Source: Brachycybe producta (Eukaryota; Arthropoda; Diplopoda; Playtdesmida; Andrognathidae). From it: DNA of 64,000 nucleotides. The stretch covers positions 2,182,001 to 2,246,000 of the forward strand of contig JAUPFP010000020.1 of assembly GCA_036925085.1 (NCBI GenBank), read 5' to 3'. The notes under the pieces were generated by a model that had not been told where the DNA came from, made no database searches, and worked only from the letters and a program-made list of their open reading frames with translations. Shown here in pieces: positions 46,601 through 52,942 of this stretch (the first letter of the stretch is position 1; each line of letters begins with the position of its first letter). The translations under genes were made by a program, and so were the position numbers.

Positions 46601-49600
46601 GTCGGCGAGTGCCTGCACCGCCTGTCTACCCTCGGAGGAATCCGTACTGGTGCTCGGAAAGGTGGCCGTTCTTCTCTAATAACCATCGTATCCTACTGGT
46701 GCACAACTTGTCGAGAACCTTGCCTAACGTCGGCAGCAGGCAGATCGGCCTGAAATCTCCTTCACCGGGCTTAGGAACCCACGCTATGATGCCCCTTTTC
46801 CACACTTTTGGGAACACCCCCTGAGCCAGGCATGCGTTGAGTATCTGCAGCCAGTCGGGTCCTTGATCCTCCAGAAGGAAGCGGAGGCCGATCACCGGAA
46901 AGCCGTCCTCTCCCGGGGCCTTGGTTACCCCGAATCCCATCACAGCCTCCTCTAACTCCGTCAGGGTAAATGGTGGGTCGTCTCTTATTCCCCCGGGAGG
47001 GCGGCCCTGGTTCTTATTATCCTCTGGTCCTCTGTGTCATCGATCGGGTCGTCGAGTGGGAAATACCTGTCGAGAAGTACACCCGTTGCCTCCGCGTCGT
47101 CCTCCGTCCAGGTACCGTCTTACCTCTCCACCGCCTTCTTCATGCCATCCCGCCGCTTTCTGCTGGCTATCACCTTGTACGGGATTCCAAACGGGTCGGC
47201 TTGGGAGCTCTGTTCGCAGAATTTGCGCCGCGACTCCTGCTTCTTGTCGAGGACCATCCCCTTGAAGTCCTGCTTCAGTTTGCGATACTGGGCCCTGAGG
47301 ACCTCTCGTTGATTCCTAACCATCCTTGCCCGCCGGAGGTTTGCCCTGGCCCTACGGAGGTCCTCGTCCCACCAGTAGCACCTCCTGGTGGTCCTGGCCC
47401 TAGTACGTGGCATTGACCTCTCACAGGCCATCACACAGAGCTCCTGCATTCGGGAGCCCATTGACCACTGTTGGCATCCCCTCCGCAATGGTGCCTCTGA
47501 ACCTTGTCCAGTCCACCTTCTTCCAGTTGAAGCTTGGCCATCGCACCTCCTCCTCCGCCGTGAGCCACACCTCGCAGCGGATGGTGCGATGGTCGCTGAG
47601 GCTATCGTCCTCGGAGATGGTCCAAGTCCAGTCCGCAACCCCCTTCAGAAGGGTCAGGTCAATGAAACTGGTGCCGTTGGTCGAAGAGAATGTTGGGCCG
47701 CATGCCTCCTCATTGGCCACATCGTACCCGTTGCGCATGATGAAGTCGACGCAGTACCTGCCCCGTCGATCCGAAATGGGAGATCCCCAGAGCGGGTCCT
47801 TCGCATTGAAGTCTCCCACCACCACCTTGGGGCCCTGGTACTTCTGATCGATGGCTTCCAGGGCTGCCAGGGTGCCCTCCAGGTTGGCTTGGGGTGCACA
47901 GTAGACATTTACCAGGGTCCACCTCACCGTCCCGGTCCCCACTGCGATGCACTCGACGGTGTCGGTACAATCCTCTGTTGCCAGCACCGCTGCCCGAAAT
48001 CCTGGCCTGACTGCCGTGAGGACCCGCCGTGACTGAGCACCTGCCACCACCATCCAGTCATGAAAGATACCTGCGAGGTTCCGTCCTGGCTCCTGCAGAC
48101 ACAGGATGTCACAGGCTCCTTCCTGTGCAGTGACTCTCACCATCGCCCCTGCTGCTGTGCCTCTGGCCAGATTGAGTTGAAGGATGCGGGTGCTTGTCGG
48201 TTCCATCTCCTCTCCTGTGTCGGTCCTTCTGAGTGTCGGGAGTCTTGTGGCCCTACTGGCCTCCATAATTGGTTCGGGACTTAACTTTTTCCACTTCGGC
48301 CAAGTAGACGGGGCACTTGGGATCTGTCGCAGAATGTCCCCTCAGTGGTAGCTTCTCCCTGCGGCAGTTGATGCACTCCAGCCCATGCTTCTTGCATTCC
48401 TTTGCCATGTGGTTACCTCCGCATTTGAAACAGACCTTCGAGTCCTCCTTCTTCGTGCAGTCCTTGGCCAGGTGACCATACCCACTACACCGGAAGCATC
48501 GCAGGACGTCAGCGTAGTCTTCCACTCTCAGTCTCGACCATCCGACATTGATCCCTCCATTCTTCATACACATCTGGTAGAGTGGTGGGGACATGGCGAG
48601 GACGATGTTCACCTTCCTCTGGTCTCTCCACGGTTTTCTAGCAACTACGCGGATGGATGCTGCCAGATCCTTTCCCCCCCTGCGACGGTGATAAGTTCCT
48701 CGTTCTCCAAGATCATGCACCAGATTTCTTCGTCGTTGAGCTGCGCCTCCACACCGATCACCACTATCTTAGGGTCTCTCTTTGTGATTGCCCTGATGGT
48801 GAAATCTTCCTCCTGCTGCAGCCGGGTAAGGAGCTGCTCCCGTTGGGCCTCGGTGTGGCTTTCTATGAAGAGACCACCATCTCTGCTTTCCCGCACGGAC
48901 TTGAAGCTGCCGCCGACCTCCTTTAGTGCTACCTTCTTCTGCAGGGATGCTTCAACCGCTTGCGAGCGGACTCCTTTAGTCGTAGATTTCACCATGACTG
49001 CAAAAGATGCACTCGATTTCACTTTCACCCTCTCGGCAGCCTCGTAGGTTTTCTCAGTTGGTTGCAGGTCTCTTGTCCGTTTACCGACTGTCATCCATTC
49101 TCCATCTCCTGTGGGCTTGCCCTGTGCCACTGATGCGTAGCTTGCCGTGGTTCTCGCAGCAGTTGTTGGAGTTCCCATCATGGTTGTTGGGGTTCCCGTT
49201 GCAGTTGTTAGAGTTCCAGTTGCTGCTCCTGTCCTGCCTGCATGCTTTCCACTAGCGGGGGGTTTGGGTTCTGCGAGCTCGAGGGCTGGCTTCCCTCTCT
49301 ATGGCGACACCCATGTGGACCTCTTTCCGCATTGTAAGTTCCAGGGCCAGCTTCCGATTGTGGTCATTCAAGACCACGCAGGCTTTCTCTCTCTNNNNNN
49401 NNNNNNNNNNNNNNNNNNNNNNNNNNNNNNNNNNNNNNNNNNNNNNNNNNNNNNNNNNNNNNNNNNNNNNNNNNNNNNNNNNNNNNNNNNNNNNTAAAGA
49501 AATGCGTTTTGTTTTAGAAATTTTGGCGAGGTAAGTGAGCCATAAAAAATAATAGCATTTTAACCATATGCATACTGAACAGTGACTCTCAGTGAATCTC

Positions 49601-50496
49601 AAATTTAGCTTTTGAAAGTTTGTAAGCACCTCTTGCCAGTATCTGTGCGCCGTGTGCGGGTAACGTAACAGTAAACGTTTTTATGAAATCACTTTGCAAA
49701 CAGTCAATTTTCAATAAAAGTTTGTAACGGATCCTGCTTCGTACAGGATAGAATCTGCTTCGGGAATGACAGTTCATTCTTGCGAATGCCCTAGTTTGAA
49801 CAATAACAAAATAATTAGCACAGGCATTAATCTATTAGCTTCAGGATGTTTCCTTTTTATAACCTTTAGCACGTGAAATTATTTTTCTATTAGAATCAGA
49901 TTTGCTTTGTGCTCTTGATGTCGCAGCATTGATTGATGATTTTGCACATGAAAAATCTCGTCAACGAACATTTTAATAAAATTTACATTAGTATAATAAA
50001 ATAGTTTCATTGCTAATTGAGTGATTGTTAATTTCATATAGGAGTACTGAATATTTATTCAGTGGTTAGGACACTTCAACATCTTTAACTAAATTATCAG
50101 TGGTCAATGATGGCATAATGTGTCTTCGCTACTCGTGCTTTGGAATGCATGTTTTTATGCACTAAGATTAGGGTTTACGTCATTTATGGAAGGGGCCCAT
50201 ATATATTATCCTAGGGCCCCCATGTAGGCTGATCCCGCCCTGTGTAAAGTTCACCTAAAGAACTTGCGAAGCAAATTCTATTTCCGACAAAGCAGGGTCC
50301 ATTAAAACTATGACTAATTTTGAAATCAGGAACATCTTTTTCGATAACCTTGTCTTACTGAAGGTTTTGCCATGCATTATGTTACATACGAAATCACTAA
50401 TATTATGCAATCGGGCTATTACATATGAACTAAATGTACTCTTGTTCAAAAGTGAAATAAAAAAAATTTACCTTCAAGTGGTGTGTCATTTGTTGC
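25593..50496 (-). CDS. M12B (reprolysin-type) zinc metalloprotease gene, 13 exons placed, 5' end incomplete
   Basis: A host gene assembled by eye from splice sites and phases. It is predicted to be a secreted protease: propeptide (exons 1-4), catalytic domain (exons 5-11) and a cysteine-rich tail (exons 11-13), about 500 codons without a signal-peptide exon. The catalytic domain has the zinc site split over exons 9 and 10 (HEIGH; then a third histidine in VHDG) and the Met-turn (HIMSY). Size and the lack of thrombospondin repeats fit the short reprolysin/ADAMTS-like proteases of arthropods; family assignment is firm, subfamily is inference. All exon phases join except exon 10/11 (one nucleotide out). 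Introns of 0.9-7.8 kb are filled with mobile DNA. The exon entries hold the details. Confidence 0.75.
25671..26295 (-). other. Metalloprotease intron 12
   Basis: Starts GTAAAG after exon 12 and ends TTCAG. AT-rich; I see no mobile element in it. Confidence 0.4.
26296..26418 (-). CDS. Metalloprotease exon 12 (cysteine-rich region)
   Basis: 41 codons between TTTAAAACAG and GTAAAG, phase 0 at both ends. It reads KGHGKDVCVSLKC, then FGPALEGSKCGYKM at the end. The 'vC..L.C' and 'PA.(E/D)G..CG' motifs are those of the ADAM/ADAMTS cysteine-rich region that follows the disintegrin-like segment. A solo LTR begins 100 bp upstream of its acceptor. Confidence 0.75.
26518..27375 (+). mobile_element. Solo LTR (family A) in intron 11, 4-bp duplication ATAA
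   Basis: 858 bp, TGAAACGTTAAGTCC to GTTTGTTACA, flanked by ATAA at 26514-26517 and 27376-27379. It aligns with 32787-33658. It has an AATAAA signal near 27001; the TATA box is degraded. Orientation is antisense to the protease gene. It fills most of the 1.1-kb intron. Confidence 0.85.
27546..27678 (-). CDS. Metalloprotease exon 11 (end of catalytic domain, start of disintegrin-like region)
   Basis: Between TTTTATAG and GTAAGT. One leading base then 44 codons: ASCLLNNQ near the start, then KLPGQFIDLDAQCRNLFG. The ASCLLN segment ends reprolysin domains and 'LPG..(Y/F)....QC...FG' starts the disintegrin-like segment of ADAMTS-type proteins. It needs two bases from the previous exon but exon 10 supplies one. 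It ends in phase 0, joining exon 12. Confidence 0.75.
27679..28065 (-). other. Metalloprotease intron 10
   Basis: Starts GTACAT and ends TATAG. No repeat recognised. A missed micro-exon here would explain the phase mismatch between exons 10 and 11, but I could not identify one. Confidence 0.4.
28066..28250 (-). CDS. Metalloprotease exon 10 (third zinc ligand and Met-turn)
   Basis: Follows the acceptor ATGCATAG. Its first base completes a leucine codon, then LGAVHDG supplies the third zinc-binding histidine and the following Asp. After CPWSEGHIMSYVHG (Met-turn methionine) come FYFSECSINQF and FNLLYEGLQH. The FxFSxCS motif near the end of the domain is characteristic of M12B proteases. The likely donor is CATT|GTACAT. 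Confidence 0.85.
28251..28398 (-). other. Metalloprotease intron 9
   Basis: A 148-bp intron, GTATGTAG to GCATAG, splitting the zinc-binding motif after the Leu that follows HEIGH. Confidence 0.7.
28399..28522 (-). CDS. Metalloprotease exon 9 (zinc-binding helix)
   Basis: Between TTTTTTCAG and GTATGTAG. Two leading bases complete a glycine codon, then ISYVCGACITGDDQDFKV and, at the end, VQTASHEIGH: two zinc ligands and the catalytic glutamate. 'G(I/M)(A/S)YV.G.C' before the helix is the usual reprolysin context. Phase matches exons 8 and 10 exactly. Confidence 0.9.
28560..28805 (-). mobile_element. Helitron-like family Z arm fragment
   Basis: TTTCTACTAGACCGAAATTT, then AACTAGAAAATGACCATTTC and CTTTTTACTTTTATTAATTATTG match the left arms at 23700 and 57890. 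The RTE element follows directly at its right edge. Confidence 0.45.
28890..29940 (-). pseudogene. RTE LINE reverse transcriptase, C-terminal two-thirds
   Basis: Three adjoining frames. 29940-29665 holds GFMPGKSTMHPIF and the block-A aspartate in IIDLEKAYDRVPR. 29662-29138 holds GVHQGSALSPYLF and the catalytic FADD, with KYLGSVLQDDGSLD after it. 29198-28890 holds the C-terminal LYGSECWAIKK...RMLRFMSGVTRRD segment. The catalytic residues are intact, but frame changes near 29663 and 29190 break the ORF. Confidence 0.8.
30138..31272 (-). mobile_element. CR1-superfamily LINE fragment nested in the RTE element, 5-bp duplication TACTG
   Basis: TACTG (CAGTA on the minus strand) lies at 30133-30137 and 31273-31277. 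Removing the insert and one copy restores the RTE frame across GIPV|EVWK. The insert starts inside the RT domain (5' truncation) and ends in a TTCAAATTCAAAATTCAA tail (30138-30160). It is on the same strand as its host element and the protease gene. Confidence 0.9.
30381..31187 (-). pseudogene. CR1-type LINE reverse transcriptase fragment
   Basis: An open 268-codon frame starting after the PQGSV block: MLGPLLFLLYINDL, the catalytic LFADDTIIY, KCCVMRVARR, YKYLGVTITAKLSW, then LEYCSSMWNPHTEDL, MVQHRAARFVCG and VPRAIRQWN, where a TAA interrupts the LP that follows in sister copies. The N-terminal RT half, endonuclease and ORF1 are missing. Confidence 0.85.
31264..32300 (-). pseudogene. RTE LINE endonuclease C-terminus, linker and start of RT
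   Basis: From 32290 downward: GYEDLHGGWGYGERN, MLANTLFQKREEHLFTF, SQIDLVIIRSEDRN and, after a frameshift near 31785, the basic linker (AVKKKKNDFKTWWHNGS...EYKHAK). After another break comes KALGPDGIP at 31290. In the endonuclease the usual GADLNG motif reads GAG: about nine bases are missing, removing the catalytic Asp/Asn pair. Confidence 0.75.
32462..32505 (-). CDS. Metalloprotease exon 8 (44-bp exon)
   Basis: Between ATTATTTTAG and GTAATT. One base completes the Gly of the LTG motif begun in exon 7, then 14 codons (LTLSEPVPSGGKIE), then one base of the glycine that opens exon 9. This supplies the usual loop between LTG and GISYV. Both junction phases fit, which is the main support for so small an exon. 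Confidence 0.7.
32585..32727 (-). CDS. Metalloprotease exon 7 (catalytic domain core)
   Basis: Between TATATTTAG and GTAAAC. NEHAQPFISH opens it, then VDAKETLKQFGKWMFAD and, at the end, YDMALWLTG. 'D...tL..F..W' followed by 'D.A.(L/W)LTG' is the M12B pattern. Phase 0 at the start, two bases over at the end. A solo LTR ends 60 bp upstream of its acceptor. Confidence 0.8.
32787..33658 (+). mobile_element. Solo LTR (family A) filling intron 6, 4-bp duplication ATAT
   Basis: 872 bp, TGAAACGATCAGTCC to GGTTCGTTACA, with ATAT at 32783-32786 and 33659-33662. It carries CCAAT-type boxes (GATTGGCCAG, CCAATCAGAG), TATAAAAG at 33199-33206 and AATAAA near 33303. Antisense to the gene. Intron 6 is 984 bp, so the LTR leaves only about 55-60 bp on either side. 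Confidence 0.9.
33712..33783 (-). CDS. Metalloprotease exon 6
   Basis: 24 codons, phase 0 at both ends, between TTCTCTGTAG and GTTTGT. It reads NYETIPNIKISIS and ends FIFTK: the second strand region of the reprolysin fold ('..I.I.V......'). The phases fit exons 5 and 7. Confidence 0.75.
33932..34077 (-). CDS. Metalloprotease exon 5 (start of catalytic domain)
   Basis: Between TTAATGCACAG and GTAAGT. Two leading bases complete a Tyr codon with exon 4, then 48 codons: RYFPPIIQAELLFVVDYII, then NKDEISNYLNIFLQS. 'E.L.VVD' followed by an alpha-helix marks the beginning of M12B catalytic domains. Confidence 0.8.
34149..34293 (-). CDS. Metalloprotease exon 4 (propeptide/linker)
   Basis: Between TAATGATAG and GTAAGT; 48 codons and one base. 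It contains MRIISFFVGNRQAPNYIVYR and one cysteine (THTCKTV). It is the segment between propeptide and catalytic domain. Phases fit exons 3 and 5. Confidence 0.65.
34294..35389 (-). other. Metalloprotease intron 3, with unassigned minus-strand frames
   Basis: GTAAAC to GATAG. It holds two minus-strand frames (34381-34680, 99 codons; 34644-34877, 77 codons) with no domain I recognise. Exons 3 and 4 join in phase without them, so I treat them as intronic. Confidence 0.4.
35390..35473 (-). CDS. Metalloprotease exon 3 (propeptide)
   Basis: 28 codons, phase 0 at both ends, between TGTGTTACAG and GTAAAC. It reads MDVFYIDKANHASFLVEEN and ends GHYFV, like the 'A.(f/v)......G......(Y/f)...' strands of reprolysin propeptides. 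Confidence 0.65.
35474..36255 (-). other. Metalloprotease intron 2, unique-looking part
   Basis: No recognised element between exon 3 and the solo LTR at 36260; a GCTGCTGTTGATGCTGATGA-type short repeat lies near 36040. Confidence 0.35.
36917..38762 (-). mobile_element. LTR-like insert (1846 bp) within the family B LTR
   Basis: Ends TGTT...AACA. GATA precedes it and GATG follows it (one mismatch), and deleting insert plus duplication restores the alignment to the sister LTR. On the minus strand it has CCAAT-type boxes and a TATA box (TCTATAAAAAATC) near 38310. Downstream of these lies a 42-bp tandem array. That layout is promoter plus long R-U5, so I call it a solo LTR; a non-LTR origin is possible. 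Confidence 0.55.
37537..38076. repeat. 42-bp tandem array (ATTATTCAAAAGTTAAAAGA...)
   Basis: About 12-13 units of 39-42 bp with a shared TATTCAAAAGTTAAAAGAAC core. The 42-bp period keeps a frame open (NYYSKVKRTFMK repeats), which is an artefact of the repeat. Confidence 0.85.
39844..40134 (+). pseudogene. CR1-type LINE 3' fragment
   Basis: ALYLGRGDH, then SYYWSFVPRVVRQWNFF, and the 3' region GGACTTTTGTCCCTCTACCA matching the tail at 30195-30215 in reverse. It sits exactly between the two arms of the inverted duplication. Confidence 0.7.
40213..40470 (-). pseudogene. 5' leader ORF remnant of an LTR element (right arm)
   Basis: An 85-codon frame just downstream of the minus-strand LTR: IRQETYDPDAATTSS, then KKKKMYISIDREKNDHH. 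The left arm holds the matching but frame-broken text. Possibly the start of gag; no domain recognised. Confidence 0.35.
40878..42159. other. Metalloprotease intron 2, mostly unassigned
   Basis: Apart from the mariner-like remnant at 41065-41260, I see no gene or clear element. Confidence 0.35.
41065..41260 (-). pseudogene. Mariner-like transposase C-terminal remnant
   Basis: On the minus strand VKKSPKDCFANVDENKGAM, then SMLNSVPQKNFQACFQ and CINAYEDY. It resembles the end of mariner transposases ('..P..(E/D)FQ.CF..W..R...CI...G.Y.EGD'). Short and broken. Confidence 0.35.
42160..42280 (-). pseudogene. Highly degraded CR1-type LINE tail
   Basis: Aligns on the minus strand with the ARTNSYFW..VPRVTRQWN region of 7955-8465 (TTCGACAATAGAATTTATTA; CTTGCGAAAAAATG) but with several stops. 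Confidence 0.4.
42281..43217 (-). mobile_element. Solo LTR (family B) in intron 2, ATAT duplication
   Basis: On the minus strand TGAGACGTTTGGGCCC (43217) to GGTCCGTCACA (42281), 937 bp, with ATAT at 42277-42280 and 43218-43221. It has a TATATAAAG box near 42835, CCAAT motifs near 42890-42930 and AATAAA near 42670. Sense to the gene, ending 88 bp from exon 2. Confidence 0.85.
43305..43510 (-). CDS. Metalloprotease exon 2 (propeptide)
   Basis: Between ATATTACAG and GTATGT; two bases plus 68 codons. It contains LDIEAFGKSYHFDLVPAPQ and AEAFFLDVEENGTP. An 'F(G)..(Y/f).(F/l).L.P...F....' strand pair followed by an acidic loop is the core of ADAM-type propeptides. Phase 0 at its end joins exon 3. 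Confidence 0.7.
43941..44214 (-). mobile_element. Helitron-like family Y, 3' portion
   Basis: CTAGTGGGGTAACCCGTCAT at 43941 is the reverse of the family's hairpin-CTAG end, with host A before it. It shares ATTTCAATTTCAGTCACCCC with 53210 (reverse) and 57505, and ends in a (CT)n run (44075-44215), where the LINE 3' end abuts. Confidence 0.55.
44075..44213. repeat. (CT)n-rich microsatellite
   Basis: Interrupted CT repeat. All three plus-strand frames stay open as serine/leucine/phenylalanine runs, which are not genes. Confidence 0.9.
44285..44718 (-). repeat. 42-bp tandem repeats forming the LINE 3' UTR
   Basis: About ten copies of CCTGAAAGTAGAAAAAGATG + CCCCTAGTGTGAAGATTGTCCG (plus strand), starting immediately after the ORF2 stop. 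Units differ by small changes and groups of similar units are adjacent, as after local duplication. Confidence 0.85.
44719..45825 (-). pseudogene. LINE ORF2, RNase H and C-terminal zinc finger
   Basis: RNase H residues appear in order: first Asp in CIYTDGSKMEGKVG, Glu in SVFQAELLAIREAV, Asp in ICSDSMSALQ and the last Asp in FNELADAAAKRG. A TAG at 45247-45249 stands where the family has the Trp of 'W(I/V)KAH' (HLI*IKAHMG). Downstream is the CCHC-like CRCAGGPDILQHILYDC. The frame ends at 44719. Confidence 0.8.
45695..46943 (-). pseudogene. LINE ORF2, reverse transcriptase domain
   Basis: 46943-46626 reads KAPGEDGFPV, FRPICLLPTLGKVLDKL and HQYGFLRG. After a frame change, 46618-45695 reads VTLDIANAFNNAWHPGI (first catalytic Asp), KGCPQGSCLGPVLW, QAFAEDVLGII and ALRYLGVMVDANFSW. 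The usual FADD is FAED: the first Asp of the pair is Glu. LDIANAFN and the QAFAxD style are typical of R1/I-group elements. Confidence 0.85.
47120..48266 (-). pseudogene. LINE ORF2, APE-type endonuclease and linker
   Basis: The 48266-47421 frame holds ILQLNLARG, ILCLQEPGR, VNVYCAPQAN, VVGDFNAKDPLWGS, SFIDLTL and DSLSDHRTI, the full endonuclease motif series, R1-like in 'GDFNAxxPLWGS'. The arginine-rich linker continues in another frame (47638-47120: RRARANLRRARMVRNQRE). Endonuclease catalytic residues look intact. Confidence 0.85.
48253..49394 (-). pseudogene. LINE ORF1 (gag-like protein with zinc knuckles)
   Basis: Two overlapping frames (49181-48645 and 48720-48253) plus an in-frame stretch nearer the gap. 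The C-terminal part has CFRCSGYGHLAKDC, CFKCGGNHMAKEC and a third CINC...H...C knuckle, the triple arrangement of I/R1 gag proteins. The frameshift lies near 48650-48720. It ends just before ORF2 with a short overlap (48253-48266). Confidence 0.8.
49395..49494. other. Assembly gap (100 N)
   Basis: Exactly 100 N, a conventional unknown-size gap. A CT-rich run (CTTTCTCTCTCT) directly precedes it, so a microsatellite or a repeated LINE 5' end is the likely cause. Sequence after the gap is not recognisable as LINE. Confidence 0.95.
50472..50496 (-). CDS. Metalloprotease exon 1 candidate (25-bp micro-exon)
   Basis: CTTTCTTTCAG, 25 bases (ATNDTPLE plus one base), then GTAAAT. The leftover base and the two leading bases of exon 2 complete a Glu codon, keeping frame. 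Support rests only on splice-site quality and phase. Confidence 0.4.
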
Positions 50497-51249
50497 CTGA
50501 AAGAAAAGAAAAACATTTTAAAATTAATATATTATGAAAATTAGTCACTCCATATTAATTTATCGGGAAAATTAAGCCAGTATATAATTTCAAATAGAGA
50601 CACACCTAGATAATTTTGCATACTGTGACAATGAAAAAAATGTTTACCCAAAGAACTGTTTCACAAGGAAGCAAGTGCCAAGCTAAAATTGAAAATGAGA
50701 AAATAGCCTTAAATACATGCAGTTTTGGCGACCCATTCGACCCATTTTGTTATCGGTTTTGTTTCTGACCAAATATAAATTTCCGTCTTCAATGGGTTAG
50801 TTATCTAGCATAAAAATACATTATAGTTATGTTAGTCGTTCTCTGGCTATGTAGCTTTATTTATTGAGAAAAACCAACAGTAAAAGTTAATAAGGTTCGA
50901 AGGTCACTGAAGACCTGTAGGTTAAACTCAAATTGACTCAAGAACCATTTATAACATATTTTATTTAAACATAGCAATAGTAGTAAATTTTATATGGAAA
51001 TGAAATAATATAAAATCTTAAATACCCATGAGCAAGATTCAAGAAAATAACATGCCTGATTAAATGCAAAAATTAATATTCTTTATAGTAAATAAAAATG
51101 AGTACTTAAATCTTAGTTAGTCATGAATACATACAGAGCAAAATTATATGCTTACTTATAATATATAAATATACTTAAAATCATGACTAAATTATAACTA
51201 AAGAGACTTAAAATACGTATTAAAGAAACAATTAAGAAGTGTAGTGACT
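50497..51249. other. AT-rich region upstream of the placed exons
   Basis: A 35-bp candidate exon at 50648-50682 (minus; TTTTAG ... GTAAAC) would join exon 1 in phase 0 but has no independent support. No signal peptide, start codon or promoter could be assigned. Confidence 0.3.
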
Positions 51250-51850
51250 TACAATACAAGTAGTAGAACCTTCATTTCAGATAGCTTCCAACTTTGACAA
51301 AGGGAGACTTAGTACATTTTTCAGTTTTAGTTTCAGAGATACTTTCTAATAGAAAGACCAACAATTACAAAATTATGGTAACTTATGTGACTTCAGACAA
51401 AAAGACCGACAATCCAAAGATTATGGTAACTTATGTACTGAGCCACAAAGACCAACAATCAAATGATCATGGTAACTTAAATGCCTGCTGACAAAAAGAC
51501 CGTCAATCCAAAGATCATGGTAACCTAAATCAGAAAGACCATCCAGTTTCCAACTGAAATATACCAAGCTCTTCCTTGTCACTCCAGTCCAAGATTCTTC
51601 TGAGAGAAAGGTTGAAGACAGGTCATCTGCCACATTAGCTTTTCTAGCCAAAAGGTTGGCCTTTTTATACAAGTTTTTTCTCATAGAGAATCATTGGAGC
51701 TTTGTGATTGGTAGATAAACTTTTAGCACTATTAACCTTATTTGCATATGAGCTCGACAATTTTTCATACAAAAAGTTGACAGTAATAAATTTATAACCA
51801 TGAGAAAATATATTTAAGTTGGGGTCTTAAATACATTCTCTAATGTGGAT
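51250..51850 (-). mobile_element. Possible LTR with TATA box and 50-60-bp tandem repeats
   Basis: On the minus strand a TATA box (CTTGTATAAAAAGGCC, about 51662-51677), with an ACCAATCAC box about 35-40 bp upstream, precedes four units containing GTTACCATxATCTTTGGATTG (51360-51540). The layout parallels the LTR at 36917-38762. Termini not established. Confidence 0.35.
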
Positions 51851-52942
51851 TGGGAGTATTGGAGAACATTTCCTTTTGGAGTTCTATAAGTTCTCATGCC
51901 CTCTTGTGACCCTAGTTGAAGAGTTTCTTTTTGAGAATGATTAAATTATTCAACTGTGCAACCCACATATAACTTAACTATTGCTAACATGAAGCAATGT
52001 GAGTATTAATACAAGATAAATGATGGTAATATAAATCAACCTAACTTTCTTTGAAAAGGCAACCACCAGTATTTTCATAAATAATGTAACTGGGCCTTTA
52101 TTGAAAAAGGAGGGCCTTAATTGCAACTTTGGAAGTGTGAGAATAAACTTGAGCTCTATGCAATAAAAGAAATAAAAAGAATACATAAGTATAATCTGCA
52201 TAGGCCTAAACTCTAAAAAAATCAAACTGATAGCTAAACATTAAAACACATTATATCAGTTCAAAATTATTTATACAATGCCTATCAAATGATTTAAAAT
52301 AGTAGAAAAAAGCATAAGGACATTACAAGAGTAAGATAACCACAATAAAACAACTTGAAGAATATATACAACATAAAAACTCAAAAAAATGCATAAAACA
52401 TGCAAAACTTCTAATGTGAATAAACATGGAATATGAATAACATGGTACTCAATACACCTTAAAAGTTTTTTGTAAAGAACTAGGAGGGGAGAAATTACTT
52501 TCCTTACAAGTTTCATAAGAGGGGAAGAGCTTTAACAATAGAGTTAAATGATAAAAGAGGGTGAGAGCTAAATGTTTAAAAGTCATGGAGAAATTCAGGC
52601 TGTGTAGGCCTATGTTAAAAATAGGCCTATCTAGAATTGTGTCTGGTTTTCATATAAACAGGCTGAGAGGCCAGGACTTTTTATATTTCCCTAGTTTCCT
52701 GGACTTTTACTTCTGTTTATTGGCAGACGGGCTATAACACTGCAAACAGGGGTCATATGAAATGTTAAGAAAAATACTTTTATACCAACATATAAACACG
52801 TAAATAAAACCAATAGTTAAGTTTATCAATCAATTATATGACATTCTAATATGCTTGTAAATATAATAAAATAATAGTAATAGTAATAATTATAATAATA
52901 ATCATAATAATAATAATAATAATAATAATTATATATATAATA
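51851..52942. other. Unassigned AT-rich spacer ending in (TAA)n
   Basis: Nothing supported; an ATAATAATAAT microsatellite (52865-52935) lies just before the Helitron-like element. Confidence 0.4.

Larger units (their letters stand above)
44215..49394 (-). mobile_element. R1/I-group LINE with gag-like ORF1, endonuclease, RT and RNase H
   Basis: GC-rich island in AT-rich DNA. Minus-strand order: ORF1 with zinc knuckles, APE-type endonuclease, RT, RNase H, terminal CCHC, then a 3' UTR built of 42-bp tandem repeats. Frameshifts and at least one nonsense codon disable it. The 5' end reaches the N gap. It is sense to the protease gene, in intron 1. Confidence 0.85.
43511..50471 (-). other. Metalloprotease intron 1 (about 7 kb, contains the assembly gap)
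   Basis: Donor GTAAAT after exon 1, acceptor ATTACAG before exon 2. It contains a Helitron-like Y fragment, the R1/I-type LINE, the N gap and an AT-rich stretch (49495-50471) with one block (49790-49890) shared with the TTAA MITEs. Confidence 0.4.

Noticed and set aside
45431-48032. Many plus-strand frames of 60-214 codons between 45 and 49 kb
   Set aside because: They are antisense shadows of the minus-strand LINE ORFs, which carry the conserved motifs.
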